From positions 144,425 through 177,239 of the forward strand of contig JAAYJV010000048.1 of NCBI GenBank assembly GCA_012522755.1: 32,815 bases of DNA, in the 5' to 3' direction. This stretch comes from Candidatus Hydrogenedens sp. (GTDB taxonomy: Bacteria; Hydrogenedentota; Hydrogenedentia; Hydrogenedentales; CAITNO01). The notes below the pieces were generated by a model. The model was not told where the DNA came from, made no database searches, and saw nothing but the letters and a program-made list of their open reading frames with translations. A program made the translations under genes and the position numbers. Positions 21,382-29,479 of this stretch are shown one piece after another (position 1 is the first letter of the stretch; each line of letters begins with the position of its first letter).

Positions 21382-23775
21382 ATGCAGATTTCATTCAATT
21401 GGTTAAAAGAACTGGTTCCCCTCGAAGCGGATGTTGATGAGATCGCCGAAAGGCTGACCATGCTCGGCCTGGAAATTGAAGCCATACGCCGGCCGGGCGA
21501 AGGAATGGAAAATGTCTATGTAGGGAAGATTCTCGATATCCAGCCTCATCCCGATGCGGACAAACTTGTGGTCTGTCAGACGGATACAGGGCGCGGCGAG
21601 ACCCTTCAGATTATTTGCGGTGCCAAAAACATGAAGGTGGGCGATAAAGTGCCTACAGCCATTGACGGCGCCGTCCTCCCCGGCGGTTTTAAAATCGGCA
21701 GTCGCAAAATGCGAGGTATTCAGTCCTGCGGCATGATGTGCTCCGCCCGTGAACTGGGACTGGGCGAAGAGCACGAAGGGCTTCTCATTCTGGAAGAGGA
21801 TGCGCCGCTGGGCGAAGACATCCGTGACTATCTGGGGCTCAATGATGTGGTCTTCGAAATTGAAGTCACGCCCAACCGGGGAGACTGGGCCAGCATGATC
21901 GGTGTCGCCCGGGAACTGGCCGCTTTCTATGGCAAAGAAATCATCTGGCCTGATGAGAGTGTGGAAGAATCTGGAGTTCCCGCAGCCGACTGCTCTTCCA
22001 TCACCATTGAAGATGCCGACCTGTGTCCGCGCTATGCAGGGCGGATCCTGCGCAATATCGTGGTGAAACCTTCGCCGCCCTGGCTCTGTTCCCGACTCAT
22101 TGCGGCCGGTCAGCGACCCATCAATAATGTGGTGGATATCACCAACTATATTCTGATGGAAACAGGCCATCCCCTGCATGCCTTCGACTACGATAAACTC
22201 TGCGAAAACCGTATTGTTGTCCGCCGCGCTCAGGAAGGCGAAAAAATCAACACGCTGGATGGTGAATCCCGTCAGCTGGACAGCGAGATGCTGACCATTG
22301 CCGATGGCAAGAATCCGCAGGCCGTGGCCGGGGTCATGGGCGGTGCCGACAGTGAAGTGGGAGAAGGTACCAAAACCATTCTTCTGGAAAGCGCCTGGTT
22401 TGAAGCACGCAGTGTGCGCCGCACCTCACGCTGTCTTTCTCTGTCCACCGAGGCATCGCAGCGATTTCAGCGCGGAGCCGACATGAACATGGTGACCTTT
22501 GCTCTGAACCGTGCGTCCCGTCTCATGCAGGAGCTGGCTGAGGCGGAAGTGGCACCCGGAATTCTGGATACCTGGCCGGAAAAAAGAGATACCCCTCCGG
22601 TAACATTGCGTTATGATCGCACCACCTCTCATGTGGGCGTGGAGATTCCGCCGGCTGATCAGAAAGCCTTTCTCCAAAGTCTGGGTTTCACTCTGGAATC
22701 TGAAGATGACAGTTCCGCCACCTTCAAGGTACCCTCGTGGCGTCATGATGTGCGTCATGAAGCGGATCTGATTGAAGAAGTGGCTCGTTTATACGGTTAT
22801 GAAAATATTCCCATCACCATGCCGCCGGTACGCCAATCGGACAGTGTTTTTGCGCCCCGCGCAACCCCCTTGAGAAATTTCCGAAGCTATCTCGCCGGTC
22901 AGGGTCTTACAGAAATCATGAACTGGTCTTTCGGCAGCACGGAGGCTCTGGCCAATACCGGCTTCGTCGCAGAAGATGCCGCTCTGGTGCGTCTGGCCAA
23001 TCCCCTTTCCGAAAGCTATGCTGTCATGCGCGCTTCTCTGCTTCCCGGCCTTTTCGGGACGGGTGCCTATAATGCCAAAAGAGGCCGCCGGAATCTTCAG
23101 CTTTTCGAGCTGGGTCCCGTATATCTGAGCCGGCCCGATGAAATCCTGCCCGATGAACCCATGTATCTGGGTATTCTTCTGTGCGGATCCGCTCCCGGAC
23201 ACTGGAGTCAGGAAGAACGGCCCCTCGACTTTTACGATATAAAGGGATGTCTGGATGATATGGGGCGTTTCTTTAAAAAAGAATTTTCTCTTGTGGCTGG
23301 AGAGTCGGCCGCCTTCCAGAGCGGACAGTATGCCGAAATAAAATGGCGCAAACACAGCCTGGGACAGCTGGGCAAAGTCTCTGATGATGCAGTCAAATTC
23401 TTTGACCTTCCTGAAAACAGCTATGCGCTGGAGATCAATCTTGAAACACTGCTCAGCAGAATGGCCGGGCCGAAACAGTTCACAGCCATTCCCCAATATC
23501 CCGCATCTCTCCGCGATCTCGCTGTTGTCGTTGACCAGAGTCTTCCCGCTCAGGAATTGCTCGCCACAACCAGACAGGCGGCAGGACCGCTTCTCGTATC
23601 CGTGGATATTTTTGACGTATACAGTGGCAAGCCGCTGCCCTCTGATAAAAAAAGTGTCGCCTTGAGTCTCATATTTCAATCGCCTGAGCGTACCCTCACG
23701 GATAAGGATACACAAAAGGCCATGGACAGGATTGTGGTCCGCCTGCAAAAGGACCTGGGAGCCGAATTGCGTTGA
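21382..23775 (+). CDS. pheT: phenylalanine--tRNA ligase beta subunit
   Basis: A 797-residue partner of PheS, full length for the family. Residues about 40-150 are the tRNA-binding OB fold (KLVVCQTDTG, IICGAKNMKVGDKVPTAIDG). The B3/B4 editing region follows (VTPNRGDWASMIGVARELAA; NNVVDITNYILMETGHPLHAFD), then B5 and the catalytic-like core (EADLIEEVARLYGYENIP). The C-terminus is the anticodon-binding FDX-ACB domain (IPQYPASLRDLAVVVD; SLIFQSPERTLTDKD). Its stop overlaps the TTG start of the next small gene. Nothing unusual is seen. Confidence 0.97.
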   Translation: MQISFNWLKELVPLEADVDEIAERLTMLGLEIEAIRRPGEGMENVYVGKILDIQPHPDADKLVVCQTDTGRGETLQIICGAKNMKVGDKVPTAIDGAVLPGGFKIGSRKMRGIQSCGMMCSARELGLGEEHEGLLILEEDAPLGEDIRDYLGLNDVVFEIEVTPNRGDWASMIGVARELAAFYGKEIIWPDESVEESGVPAADCSSITIEDADLCPRYAGRILRNIVVKPSPPWLCSRLIAAGQRPINNVVDITNYILMETGHPLHAFDYDKLCENRIVVRRAQEGEKINTLDGESRQLDSEMLTIADGKNPQAVAGVMGGADSEVGEGTKTILLESAWFEARSVRRTSRCLSLSTEASQRFQRGADMNMVTFALNRASRLMQELAEAEVAPGILDTWPEKRDTPPVTLRYDRTTSHVGVEIPPADQKAFLQSLGFTLESEDDSSATFKVPSWRHDVRHEADLIEEVARLYGYENIPITMPPVRQSDSVFAPRATPLRNFRSYLAGQGLTEIMNWSFGSTEALANTGFVAEDAALVRLANPLSESYAVMRASLLPGLFGTGAYNAKRGRRNLQLFELGPVYLSRPDEILPDEPMYLGILLCGSAPGHWSQEERPLDFYDIKGCLDDMGRFFKKEFSLVAGESAAFQSGQYAEIKWRKHSLGQLGKVSDDAVKFFDLPENSYALEINLETLLSRMAGPKQFTAIPQYPASLRDLAVVVDQSLPAQELLATTRQAAGPLLVSVDIFDVYSGKPLPSDKKSVALSLIFQSPERTLTDKDTQKAMDRIVVRLQKDLGAELR

Positions 23776-24065
23776 ACCCTTTTCTTCAACACCACATTGA
23801 ACAGATGGACAAACTGACCCGCCAGTTGAAAGAGATTTTGCGGAGTTATGAAGAACGGCTGGAAGACTGTCGGGACAAAAACAAAAGGAATGTGGAAGAA
23901 AACTGGGCCCTGGCGCGACAGGTGAAATCCCTGGAAGAGACAGTCAGCCGCCTTCCGGATCTGCAGGAGGAAAATGAACGACTCCGCAAAAAAGGTGAAC
24001 AGTCCGTGGAGCACGCCAGACAGATTCTGACTTTGACGAAAAAACTGACCCGGGATATGCGATGA
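23772..24065 (+). CDS. small coiled-coil protein between pheT and zapA
   Basis: A 97-residue, highly charged protein that is almost entirely alpha-helical with heptad character (LTRQLKEILRSYEERLEDC; LEETVSRLPDLQEENERLR). No signal or membrane segment is present. The TTG at 23772 overlaps the pheT stop as TTGA and has GGGAG 9 bases upstream; the first ATG (23805) lacks a ribosome site. Its end overlaps zapA as ATGA, so it is translationally coupled on both sides. The position beside zapA and its helical nature suggest a ZapB-like division partner. That is inference from context only, as no sequence match can be claimed. Confidence 0.7.
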   Translation: MNPFLQHHIEQMDKLTRQLKEILRSYEERLEDCRDKNKRNVEENWALARQVKSLEETVSRLPDLQEENERLRKKGEQSVEHARQILTLTKKLTRDMR

Positions 24066-24388
24066 AGAAAGAATCTCCCATGGAATGCAAAGTGCGTATT
24101 GCCGGGCTGGATTTGATGGTTCCTGTCCATATGAATCTGGAAACATCAGAAAAACTGGCTCAGGACATCAGTGAAAGAATCCTGGAGATTCAAACGGAAG
24201 GCGTCGGCATCAATACCCAGCGCGATGCCTTGCGTGTGGCTTATATGCTCGCCGTGGAGGCGATGGAAATCCAAGCCGAGTATAACCGGGATGTGCAGGA
24301 ATTGATCAAGGCTTTGGAAAGGCTCAACTCATCTTTGAAAGAACTGGTGGATACCTTTCATCTTGAACCTCTGTCCGGCGACGACTGA
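24062..24388 (+). CDS. zapA: cell division protein ZapA family
   Basis: A 108-residue protein that fits ZapA, which cross-links FtsZ filaments at the division ring. The N-terminus has the beta-strand pattern (ECKVRIAGLDLMVPV), then helix LETSEKLAQDISERILEIQ and the conserved segment INTQRDALRVAYMLAVEAM, followed by a C-terminal coiled coil. The start overlaps the upstream small gene by four bases. The pheS-pheT-zapA order recurs in many bacteria, which supports the call. The gene ends 17 bases from a convergent gene, leaving no room for the 6S RNA often found after zapA. Confidence 0.88.
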   Translation: MKKESPMECKVRIAGLDLMVPVHMNLETSEKLAQDISERILEIQTEGVGINTQRDALRVAYMLAVEAMEIQAEYNRDVQELIKALERLNSSLKELVDTFHLEPLSGDD

Positions 24389-24405
24389 AGAAAAGAGGAC
24401 GCTTC

Positions 24406-25896
24406 TCAGGGGAAAGGAATTCGATGGCGGGGGAAAGGACGATGTTCCGCCCGGATCCCGATGACGGGCGGTGGCGGGGGAGTGATCCGCTCATGCCACC
24501 ATTGCCGGCTGAAAGGCCGGAAGATCAGCTCTTCTGCTTCCTCATAAGATGAAATTCTCAAAGAGGCTTTTTCAGGGCTGTAGCACTCAATCTCCAGTTG
24601 AAGGGGAGCCGTGGACGAACTGGAGTACAGAGATGTGAAAGGAAGGGCTTTTCCGAAACAAGTGTCGGCACTGATTGTTTTTGAAAGATGCCAGGGTACA
24701 AAGCCGACATAGGTTATATCCGGGAAGAGGCCCAATATCTCATCAGGATGTTCCTGTGCAACGGACTGAGCACTTTCCATAAAACGCGACACAGCCTGCC
24801 CACCCCGATACCACTGCATATTCACCCATCCCTGACAGAGCATGGCTGCACAACACAGCAATGTGGAAAAACGTAGAACGGAAGAACGCCACCGGGGAAG
24901 CTTGCTCATATAAAGAAAGCCGCCGGCTATGACAATTCCCAGCAGGGCCTCAGGGATAAGCAGCCAGGCGCTGTTTTCCAGTGTAACCAGATCAATGGAA
25001 GTATGGCCCTGACTCAGGCGCACTGCAAAGATGGATAAAAAAGCAAAGCGTACCGAGGGCTCATCACAGCGACGGATAAGCAGTCCCAGAAACAGAATCA
25101 AGCCTGTCACCAGCCCATAACCGAAAAGAGGATACGCTTGAAAAAAAGAAAGAGTGCGTGGGAGAAAAGCGATGGGGTTCAAAAAAAGAATCAGAGGTGC
25201 GAACATGTTTTTCAAGGAAAGAGCTTCCGGAGACAGAACCTGTCCACTGAGAAAAAGCAGAGCCACACCGACGAGCGTGATATAGAGAGCCTGTCTGGAT
25301 CTGGAAAACTGTTGACGGGGAAAGCAGATATACTCCATGAGCAGGATGACCGCAAAGAGCGGTATTGTAGAGGGGGCTGCTAAGCTCACAAGCAGATAGA
25401 AAGGCAAGGGAAGCCAGGAGCAGCGTTGTTTTTCATCGGAGCGGCAAAAAGCATAGACCACAAGAACAGCCAGACCCAGAAATCCCGGAAGGAGCCAGCC
25501 GATTCCGCCCAGAGAAAAAACAGAGGCTGTTTTCAGCGGGTTTGCCATGAAAAGCACAGCCGCTACAGAGCCCAGCCACCAGGGACCCCGAGTAAGAAGA
25601 CGGGTCAAGATCAATACCAGAACCATGCAACCATAAAGGAGAAAGAGGTTGACCAGGAAATAAGCTTCAGTATGGTTTTTGAACAGATGGATCATGTGCA
25701 GAAAGAAAAAGCGGGGAAGGGGATACAGACTTTCCGGTGCCGCCATCTGCTCAAAAGCAAGACCTGTCGGATGCATTCGAAAAAACCATCCATACACAAG
25801 AATCAGATAGACAGCATCGGCAATGAAAAAAGGGAAGGCCCGTCCCGAAGGCGCTTTCTTTTTCTGATCGTCCTTTTTGTCAACAGTTGTCTGCAT
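24406..25896 (-). CDS. polytopic membrane protein of unknown function
   Basis: A 496-residue protein with roughly ten hydrophobic segments spread from residue 22 to about 360, then a soluble C-terminal region of about 130 residues that ends in a Pro-rich tail (ITPPPPPVIG). The layout recalls glycosyltransferase-like or polymer-handling membrane proteins with a large extracytoplasmic tail. I see no catalytic Asp/Glu loop that would prove this. A short charged cytoplasmic N-terminus (DKKDDQKKK) precedes the first helix. The ribosome site is weak. It is divergent from the pil operon and convergent with zapA. Confidence 0.7.
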   Translation of the reverse strand: MQTTVDKKDDQKKKAPSGRAFPFFIADAVYLILVYGWFFRMHPTGLAFEQMAAPESLYPLPRFFFLHMIHLFKNHTEAYFLVNLFLLYGCMVLVLILTRLLTRGPWWLGSVAAVLFMANPLKTASVFSLGGIGWLLPGFLGLAVLVVYAFCRSDEKQRCSWLPLPFYLLVSLAAPSTIPLFAVILLMEYICFPRQQFSRSRQALYITLVGVALLFLSGQVLSPEALSLKNMFAPLILFLNPIAFLPRTLSFFQAYPLFGYGLVTGLILFLGLLIRRCDEPSVRFAFLSIFAVRLSQGHTSIDLVTLENSAWLLIPEALLGIVIAGGFLYMSKLPRWRSSVLRFSTLLCCAAMLCQGWVNMQWYRGGQAVSRFMESAQSVAQEHPDEILGLFPDITYVGFVPWHLSKTISADTCFGKALPFTSLYSSSSTAPLQLEIECYSPEKASLRISSYEEAEELIFRPFSRQWWHERITPPPPPVIGIRAEHRPFPRHRIPFP

Positions 25897-26037
25897 GATT
25901 TTTTTCTCGCTTCAGTGCCCTGTCGGCAAGCATACCATAAGAGAGTTTTCCATCACCACCATTCAGCGACCCCATGGAGATTGGTTCACATTTAACCTGT
26001 CATTTTCAAAACAAAAAAAATTTCCTTTGAAAAGTTC

Positions 26038-26066
26038 TTGACAAACTGTCTGAACGAGAGTATAAT
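26038..26066 (+). promoter_or_regulatory. consensus sigma-70 promoter of the pil operon
   Basis: TTGACA (26038-26043), a 17-base spacer and TATAAT (26061-26066) match the housekeeping consensus exactly at all twelve positions and at optimal spacing. Transcription would start near 26073, about 247 bases before pilM. Confidence 0.85.
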
Positions 26067-26071
26067 AACTC

Positions 26072-26099
26072 TTGACATTTTGGGAATTTATGCTATTAG
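26072..26099 (+). promoter_or_regulatory. second, weaker tandem promoter candidate
   Basis: TTGACA (26072-26077) is followed after 16 bases by TATTAG (26094-26099). The -35 is perfect and the -10 imperfect. It overlaps the start region of the first promoter. Confidence 0.4.
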
Positions 26100-26319
26100 T
26101 AAATAATAGAAAGAATAAGATGATTGAAGACCTGAAAAATGTATGTCTGTCATCTGTTCTGAACCTGTTCAAAAATACTGTTATTTCTGGGAGTCAAGAC
26201 AAACCGTTACACATTGGTCGGTCATATAGTTCTAAGGTCTGAGTCACTGATTCTGTCTTTGTGCGAGAGGCTTTGCCTTCCCGTGGAGACAGGCGATAGT
26301 GTACAGGAGGAACCGGCAT

Positions 26320-27594
26320 TTGGGCTTCAGAAAACCTAGGAAAGTCATAGGCGTCGACATCGGAACACATGCGGTAAAAACCGTCTTGATGTCCCGTGCC
26401 GGCGGTCGTTTGAAAGTCGAGCAGGCGGCCATGTGTCCCATAGACCGCAATCTCATGAATTTGGATCCCGTCAAGGCGCAGGAAGAGGCTGTACGCACCA
26501 CTTTGGAAAAGATGCCTGTGTCCCAGTGCCTCATTGTCGGCGCTCTCACCGGTCAAACCGTTGTTGTTCGCTATCCCCGTCTCACCGATGTACCTAAAGA
26601 GAGGCTGGAAAGTGAGGTGGCCAAGGAGGCGGCCAACAGCATCCCCTACGATCTGAAGGATGTCTTTCTGGACTGGGTCGTACTGGAAGAATATTCTGAG
26701 GAAGGCCGTCAGCTGACTAAAGTGCTTCTGGTTGCAGCCCGCAAAGAAGTGGTTGATGTCCGTCTTCAGGTCATGCGTGCAGCCGGATTGGAATGCGGGA
26801 TTCTGGGTGTCGATTCACTGGCTCTGGCCGACGCGGCGGAGGCCTGTGACTTTTTCATGATGAACGAAACAGTGGCTCTCATCAATATCGGGCTCAGCTC
26901 TTCAAGCATCCAGTTTGTCAAAAACGGTGTTTCCAATTTCATCCGTGACGTGAACTGGGGAGCCCGGGAACTGATTCAGTCTGTTGCCAAAGGGATGCGC
27001 TGCAATTACGAGCAAGCTCTGGAGAGGCTGGAGGGATATTCTCTGGATCACACAGCTGTACCCGAAGCTCTGGAAGCGGGAGGTATAGAATCCAGTGCTT
27101 TTGCTCACATGGATTCAACAGGCGGCTTTTCTCAAGTGGAATCCGGGGGCTATGGACATTTTGAAACTCCCTATCTTGAGGATATTCCTCAGGCGGGCTC
27201 TTATCTGGATCCTCTGGATGACGAACAGGGCTTGCTTGAGTCTGATTTGAGCTATCTGGACAGCTCTCTGGGTAAAGGTGCCAGTGTTTTTGATCTCGTC
27301 GTTACCCCTTTGAACCGTCTCGGTGTGGAATTGCGCCGTTCCTTTGATTATTATGAGCATCAGTTGTATGAACAGCCGGTGGATAGAATCTTGATCAGTG
27401 GTGGCCCTGTTGCTTTTGCGCCTCTGGTTGAAAGTCTTCAGGAAGTCCTCAACTTCAGTGATATCGAGATCGTGAATCCCGCCGCAAGTGCCCTTTTGGT
27501 TTCTGAAGAATCGTCACTCAGTGCATTCCATAGTCATCCCGCGCAATTTGCCGTGGCAGTGGGCCTGGCAGCACGTGGCATGGTTGAGATATAA
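26320..27594 (+). CDS. pilM: type IV pilus assembly protein PilM with an inserted acidic segment
   Basis: A 424-residue actin-like cytoplasmic ATPase-fold protein that binds the PilN N-terminus and organises the pilus inner-membrane complex. The start is the TTG at 26320: a perfect AGGAGG (26305-26310) lies 9 bases before it, whereas the in-frame GTG at 26299 precedes that site. Phosphate-binding motif VIGVDIGTHAVKTVLM is at residues 9-24. ARKEVVDVRLQVMRAAGLECGILGVDSLAL and ALINIGLSSSSIQFVKNG are typical PilM. DRILISGGPVAFAPLVESL and FAVAVGLAARGM close the fold. Residues about 240-320 (Gly/Ser/Asp/Glu-rich) are extra compared with the usual 350-residue PilM. It is the first gene of the operon. 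Confidence 0.92.
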   Translation: MGFRKPRKVIGVDIGTHAVKTVLMSRAGGRLKVEQAAMCPIDRNLMNLDPVKAQEEAVRTTLEKMPVSQCLIVGALTGQTVVVRYPRLTDVPKERLESEVAKEAANSIPYDLKDVFLDWVVLEEYSEEGRQLTKVLLVAARKEVVDVRLQVMRAAGLECGILGVDSLALADAAEACDFFMMNETVALINIGLSSSSIQFVKNGVSNFIRDVNWGARELIQSVAKGMRCNYEQALERLEGYSLDHTAVPEALEAGGIESSAFAHMDSTGGFSQVESGGYGHFETPYLEDIPQAGSYLDPLDDEQGLLESDLSYLDSSLGKGASVFDLVVTPLNRLGVELRRSFDYYEHQLYEQPVDRILISGGPVAFAPLVESLQEVLNFSDIEIVNPAASALLVSEESSLSAFHSHPAQFAVAVGLAARGMVEI

Positions 27595-27606
27595 GGTCAC
27601 AGCAGC

Positions 27607-28269
27607 ATGATCAGAATAAACTTACTACCTAAAGAGCTGAGACCCGTACAACGGACTCCCATCCCGCATATTGTCAGCCTGTTGATTCTGGCTGCAGTGC
27701 TTGTCTTCATGAATAATGTGTATACAGACTTGCGCCTGGAACGCACAATCGTCACTTCCAAAGTGGACAAAACCAACAAGGAATTGTCCGGCCTCCAGGA
27801 AGCTGTTGAAGAACACAAAGCACTGATTAAGCAAAAAGCGCTTCTGCAGAGAAAAATTCTCGCCATCCAGGAAATTCTCGAAGGTAAAACGGTCTGGTCT
27901 GAACAGTTGCACCAGTTGGCGAGCCTGACTCCGGAAAACATCTGGTATAAGAGGATCCGGGTCACTTCCAAGAAATTCTCAGAAGAACAGCCGGCCATAG
28001 ACAGAAAGACAGGCAAACCTGTAATGGATGCGAGAACGAATTCACCCCGCATGACCCGTGTCTCGGTGGATAAACAGATTCTGGAGGTATCAGGCTATGC
28101 CATTGATGACGAACACGGCATGAGCAGCACCTCCACCCTGGCGGCTCGCACCTCCAATGATAAAGAGTTTTCCAGTTATTTTGAGCTGCACAACTCAAAA
28201 ATCGGGGATACGGATTTTAATGGATATCCCGTTCGTGAGTTTACTTTTGAATATATTATAGGCGGTTGA
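27607..28269 (+). CDS. pilN: type IV pilus inner-membrane protein PilN
   Basis: A 220-residue bitopic protein. The N-terminal motif IRINLLPKELRP is the PilN segment that docks into PilM. One membrane helix follows (residues about 21-37). A coiled coil (about 45-95) leads to a periplasmic ferredoxin-like fold (WSEQLHQLASLTPENIWYKRI, then ILEVSGYA). The C-terminal region contains a basic, extended loop (about 125-155). Twelve bases separate it from pilM, with AAGGTC as ribosome site. It dimerises with PilO in the known alignment complex. Confidence 0.9.
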   Translation: MIRINLLPKELRPVQRTPIPHIVSLLILAAVLVFMNNVYTDLRLERTIVTSKVDKTNKELSGLQEAVEEHKALIKQKALLQRKILAIQEILEGKTVWSEQLHQLASLTPENIWYKRIRVTSKKFSEEQPAIDRKTGKPVMDARTNSPRMTRVSVDKQILEVSGYAIDDEHGMSSTSTLAARTSNDKEFSSYFELHNSKIGDTDFNGYPVREFTFEYIIGG

Positions 28270-28334
28270 ACCCTGTTGTTTTCCGGAGCTTCGCCTGATG
28301 CAGGCGGGCACAATCATCAAACAGGAACATATAT

Positions 28335-28910
28335 ATGTCAATGTTCGCAAAAGGAAAGATTACCCGGCATGATTGGGCCTTTGTGGGAATTGTGCTGGGA
28401 GTGACCGCTTTGCTCTTTGTTGCTTTTTATTTCTTCGGATTTTCAAAGCTTAAAAACGAAATCAAAGCAGGCGAAGCGGAATTGGCAAAAGTCACCAAAG
28501 AGCTCAAGGACGCCCATGATCTTACTGACGGCATAGAGGAATTGAGGCTGGAAGCTCAGGAGATGAATCACCTGGTTGATACATTTGAAGACAGACTCCC
28601 GGAAGAAAGGCAGATTCCCGCCCTGCTGGCACGCTTTGAAAAACTGGGCAACGAAATGGGACTGCGCGTCCAATTGTCGTCCATGCCCACACGCAAGACA
28701 TTGAACAGTGACATGGAAGTAATACCTTACAAGGCCATTACTGATGGACAATTTCATCAGATTGTGTCTTTTATCAACATGCTTGAGCGTGATGAAAGGT
28801 ATTTGAAGATTTCCGACCTGGATGTTGAAGAAGAAGTGGAAGGAATTTCCAAGGCAACTTTTGTTCTCAGTACCTTCAGATTCCTTAATGAACCGGAAAT
28901 CGTGCAATGA
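28335..28910 (+). CDS. pilO: type IV pilus inner-membrane protein PilO
   Basis: A 191-residue bitopic protein with a membrane helix at about residues 17-37, a coiled coil (KNEIKAGEAELAKVTKELKDAHD) and a periplasmic domain with LPEERQIPALLARFEKLGNEMGLRV and FHQIVSFINMLERDERYLKISDL. This is standard PilO. CAGGAAC precedes the start. A 65-base gap separates it from pilN, the widest inside the operon. It overlaps the next gene by four bases (ATGA). Confidence 0.9.
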   Translation: MSMFAKGKITRHDWAFVGIVLGVTALLFVAFYFFGFSKLKNEIKAGEAELAKVTKELKDAHDLTDGIEELRLEAQEMNHLVDTFEDRLPEERQIPALLARFEKLGNEMGLRVQLSSMPTRKTLNSDMEVIPYKAITDGQFHQIVSFINMLERDERYLKISDLDVEEEVEGISKATFVLSTFRFLNEPEIVQ

Positions 28911-29476
28911 ATGAACAAAACAAAAAACAAATGATTGTGGCTGGTGTCCTCATGGTGGCCCTGCTGGGTGTGCTCGTCTACCAGTTCGGGATCAAGGGGC
29001 TTGCTACCGAAGTGCCCGCATCAGGATCAAAACCGGCGACCAGGGAAAAAGCGCCCAGAAAATCAAGTGTATCCCAGACGGGATCCGCAGCAGTGGGTTC
29101 CGGTGACTTGGACAGCATTGATATTATGGCGCTTATTGATACTGTGGAAGTGATTCCCTTTGATTATGCTCTCTCGCGGACAGCCCGCAATCCCATGGCG
29201 CCTCTGGTAGGCACACTGCCACCGGGACTCAGTGCGGACACAGGAGCTTCAGACGAAGCCGATGCACTGGCTTACGTGCAAAGAGGCACGACTGCTACCC
29301 GTGAAGTAAGTGGAATTATCTGGGATAAAAATTTTCCGGTTGCCATTGTTGATGATGTTGTTGTTCATGTCGGTTATGAGTTTCCCAATGGCGCTCTGGT
29401 TCATTCCATAGAACCATTACGTGTACTGTTCAAGGTTGGCGAAACTATTATTCCTGTGGGAATGAAGGAGTTCTGA
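28907..29476 (+). CDS. pilP: PilP-position protein, membrane-anchored
   Basis: A 189-residue protein at the place of PilP between PilO and PilQ. It has an uncleaved N-terminal anchor (residues about 9-27) rather than the lipobox cysteine of classical PilP, then a Ser/Thr/Lys linker. The C-terminal domain has RNPMAPL and EVSGIIWDKNFPVAIVDDVV, ending in VGETIIPVGM. This resembles the PilP/GspC homology-region fold that links inner-membrane components to the secretin. The call rests mainly on position and general pattern. The ATGA overlap with pilO indicates coupled translation. Confidence 0.72.
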   Translation: MNEQNKKQMIVAGVLMVALLGVLVYQFGIKGLATEVPASGSKPATREKAPRKSSVSQTGSAAVGSGDLDSIDIMALIDTVEVIPFDYALSRTARNPMAPLVGTLPPGLSADTGASDEADALAYVQRGTTATREVSGIIWDKNFPVAIVDDVVVHVGYEFPNGALVHSIEPLRVLFKVGETIIPVGMKEF

Positions 29477-29479
29477 TTT

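Larger units (their letters stand above)
25897..26319. other. 423-base divergent intergenic region and long pilM leader
   Basis: No gene is seen. It contains two candidate promoters for the pil operon and then an untranslated leader of about 240 bases. CTGTCT (26253-26258) and AGACAG (26287-26292) could form a stem just before the pilM ribosome site. No known riboswitch is recognised. Confidence 0.6.

Noticed and set aside
20355-21485. Minus-strand open frame (376 codons) opposite pheS
   Set aside because: It is antisense to an unmistakable housekeeping gene.
24389-24405. 6S RNA after zapA
   Set aside because: Only 17 bases separate zapA from the convergent membrane-protein gene.
26200-26300. 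Possible c-di-GMP (GEMM) riboswitch before pilM
   Set aside because: Such riboswitches precede pilM in some Geobacter. Only a fragment (GGCAAAGCCTC) is seen, and on the wrong strand. The conserved tetraloop, receptor and overall fold are not present.
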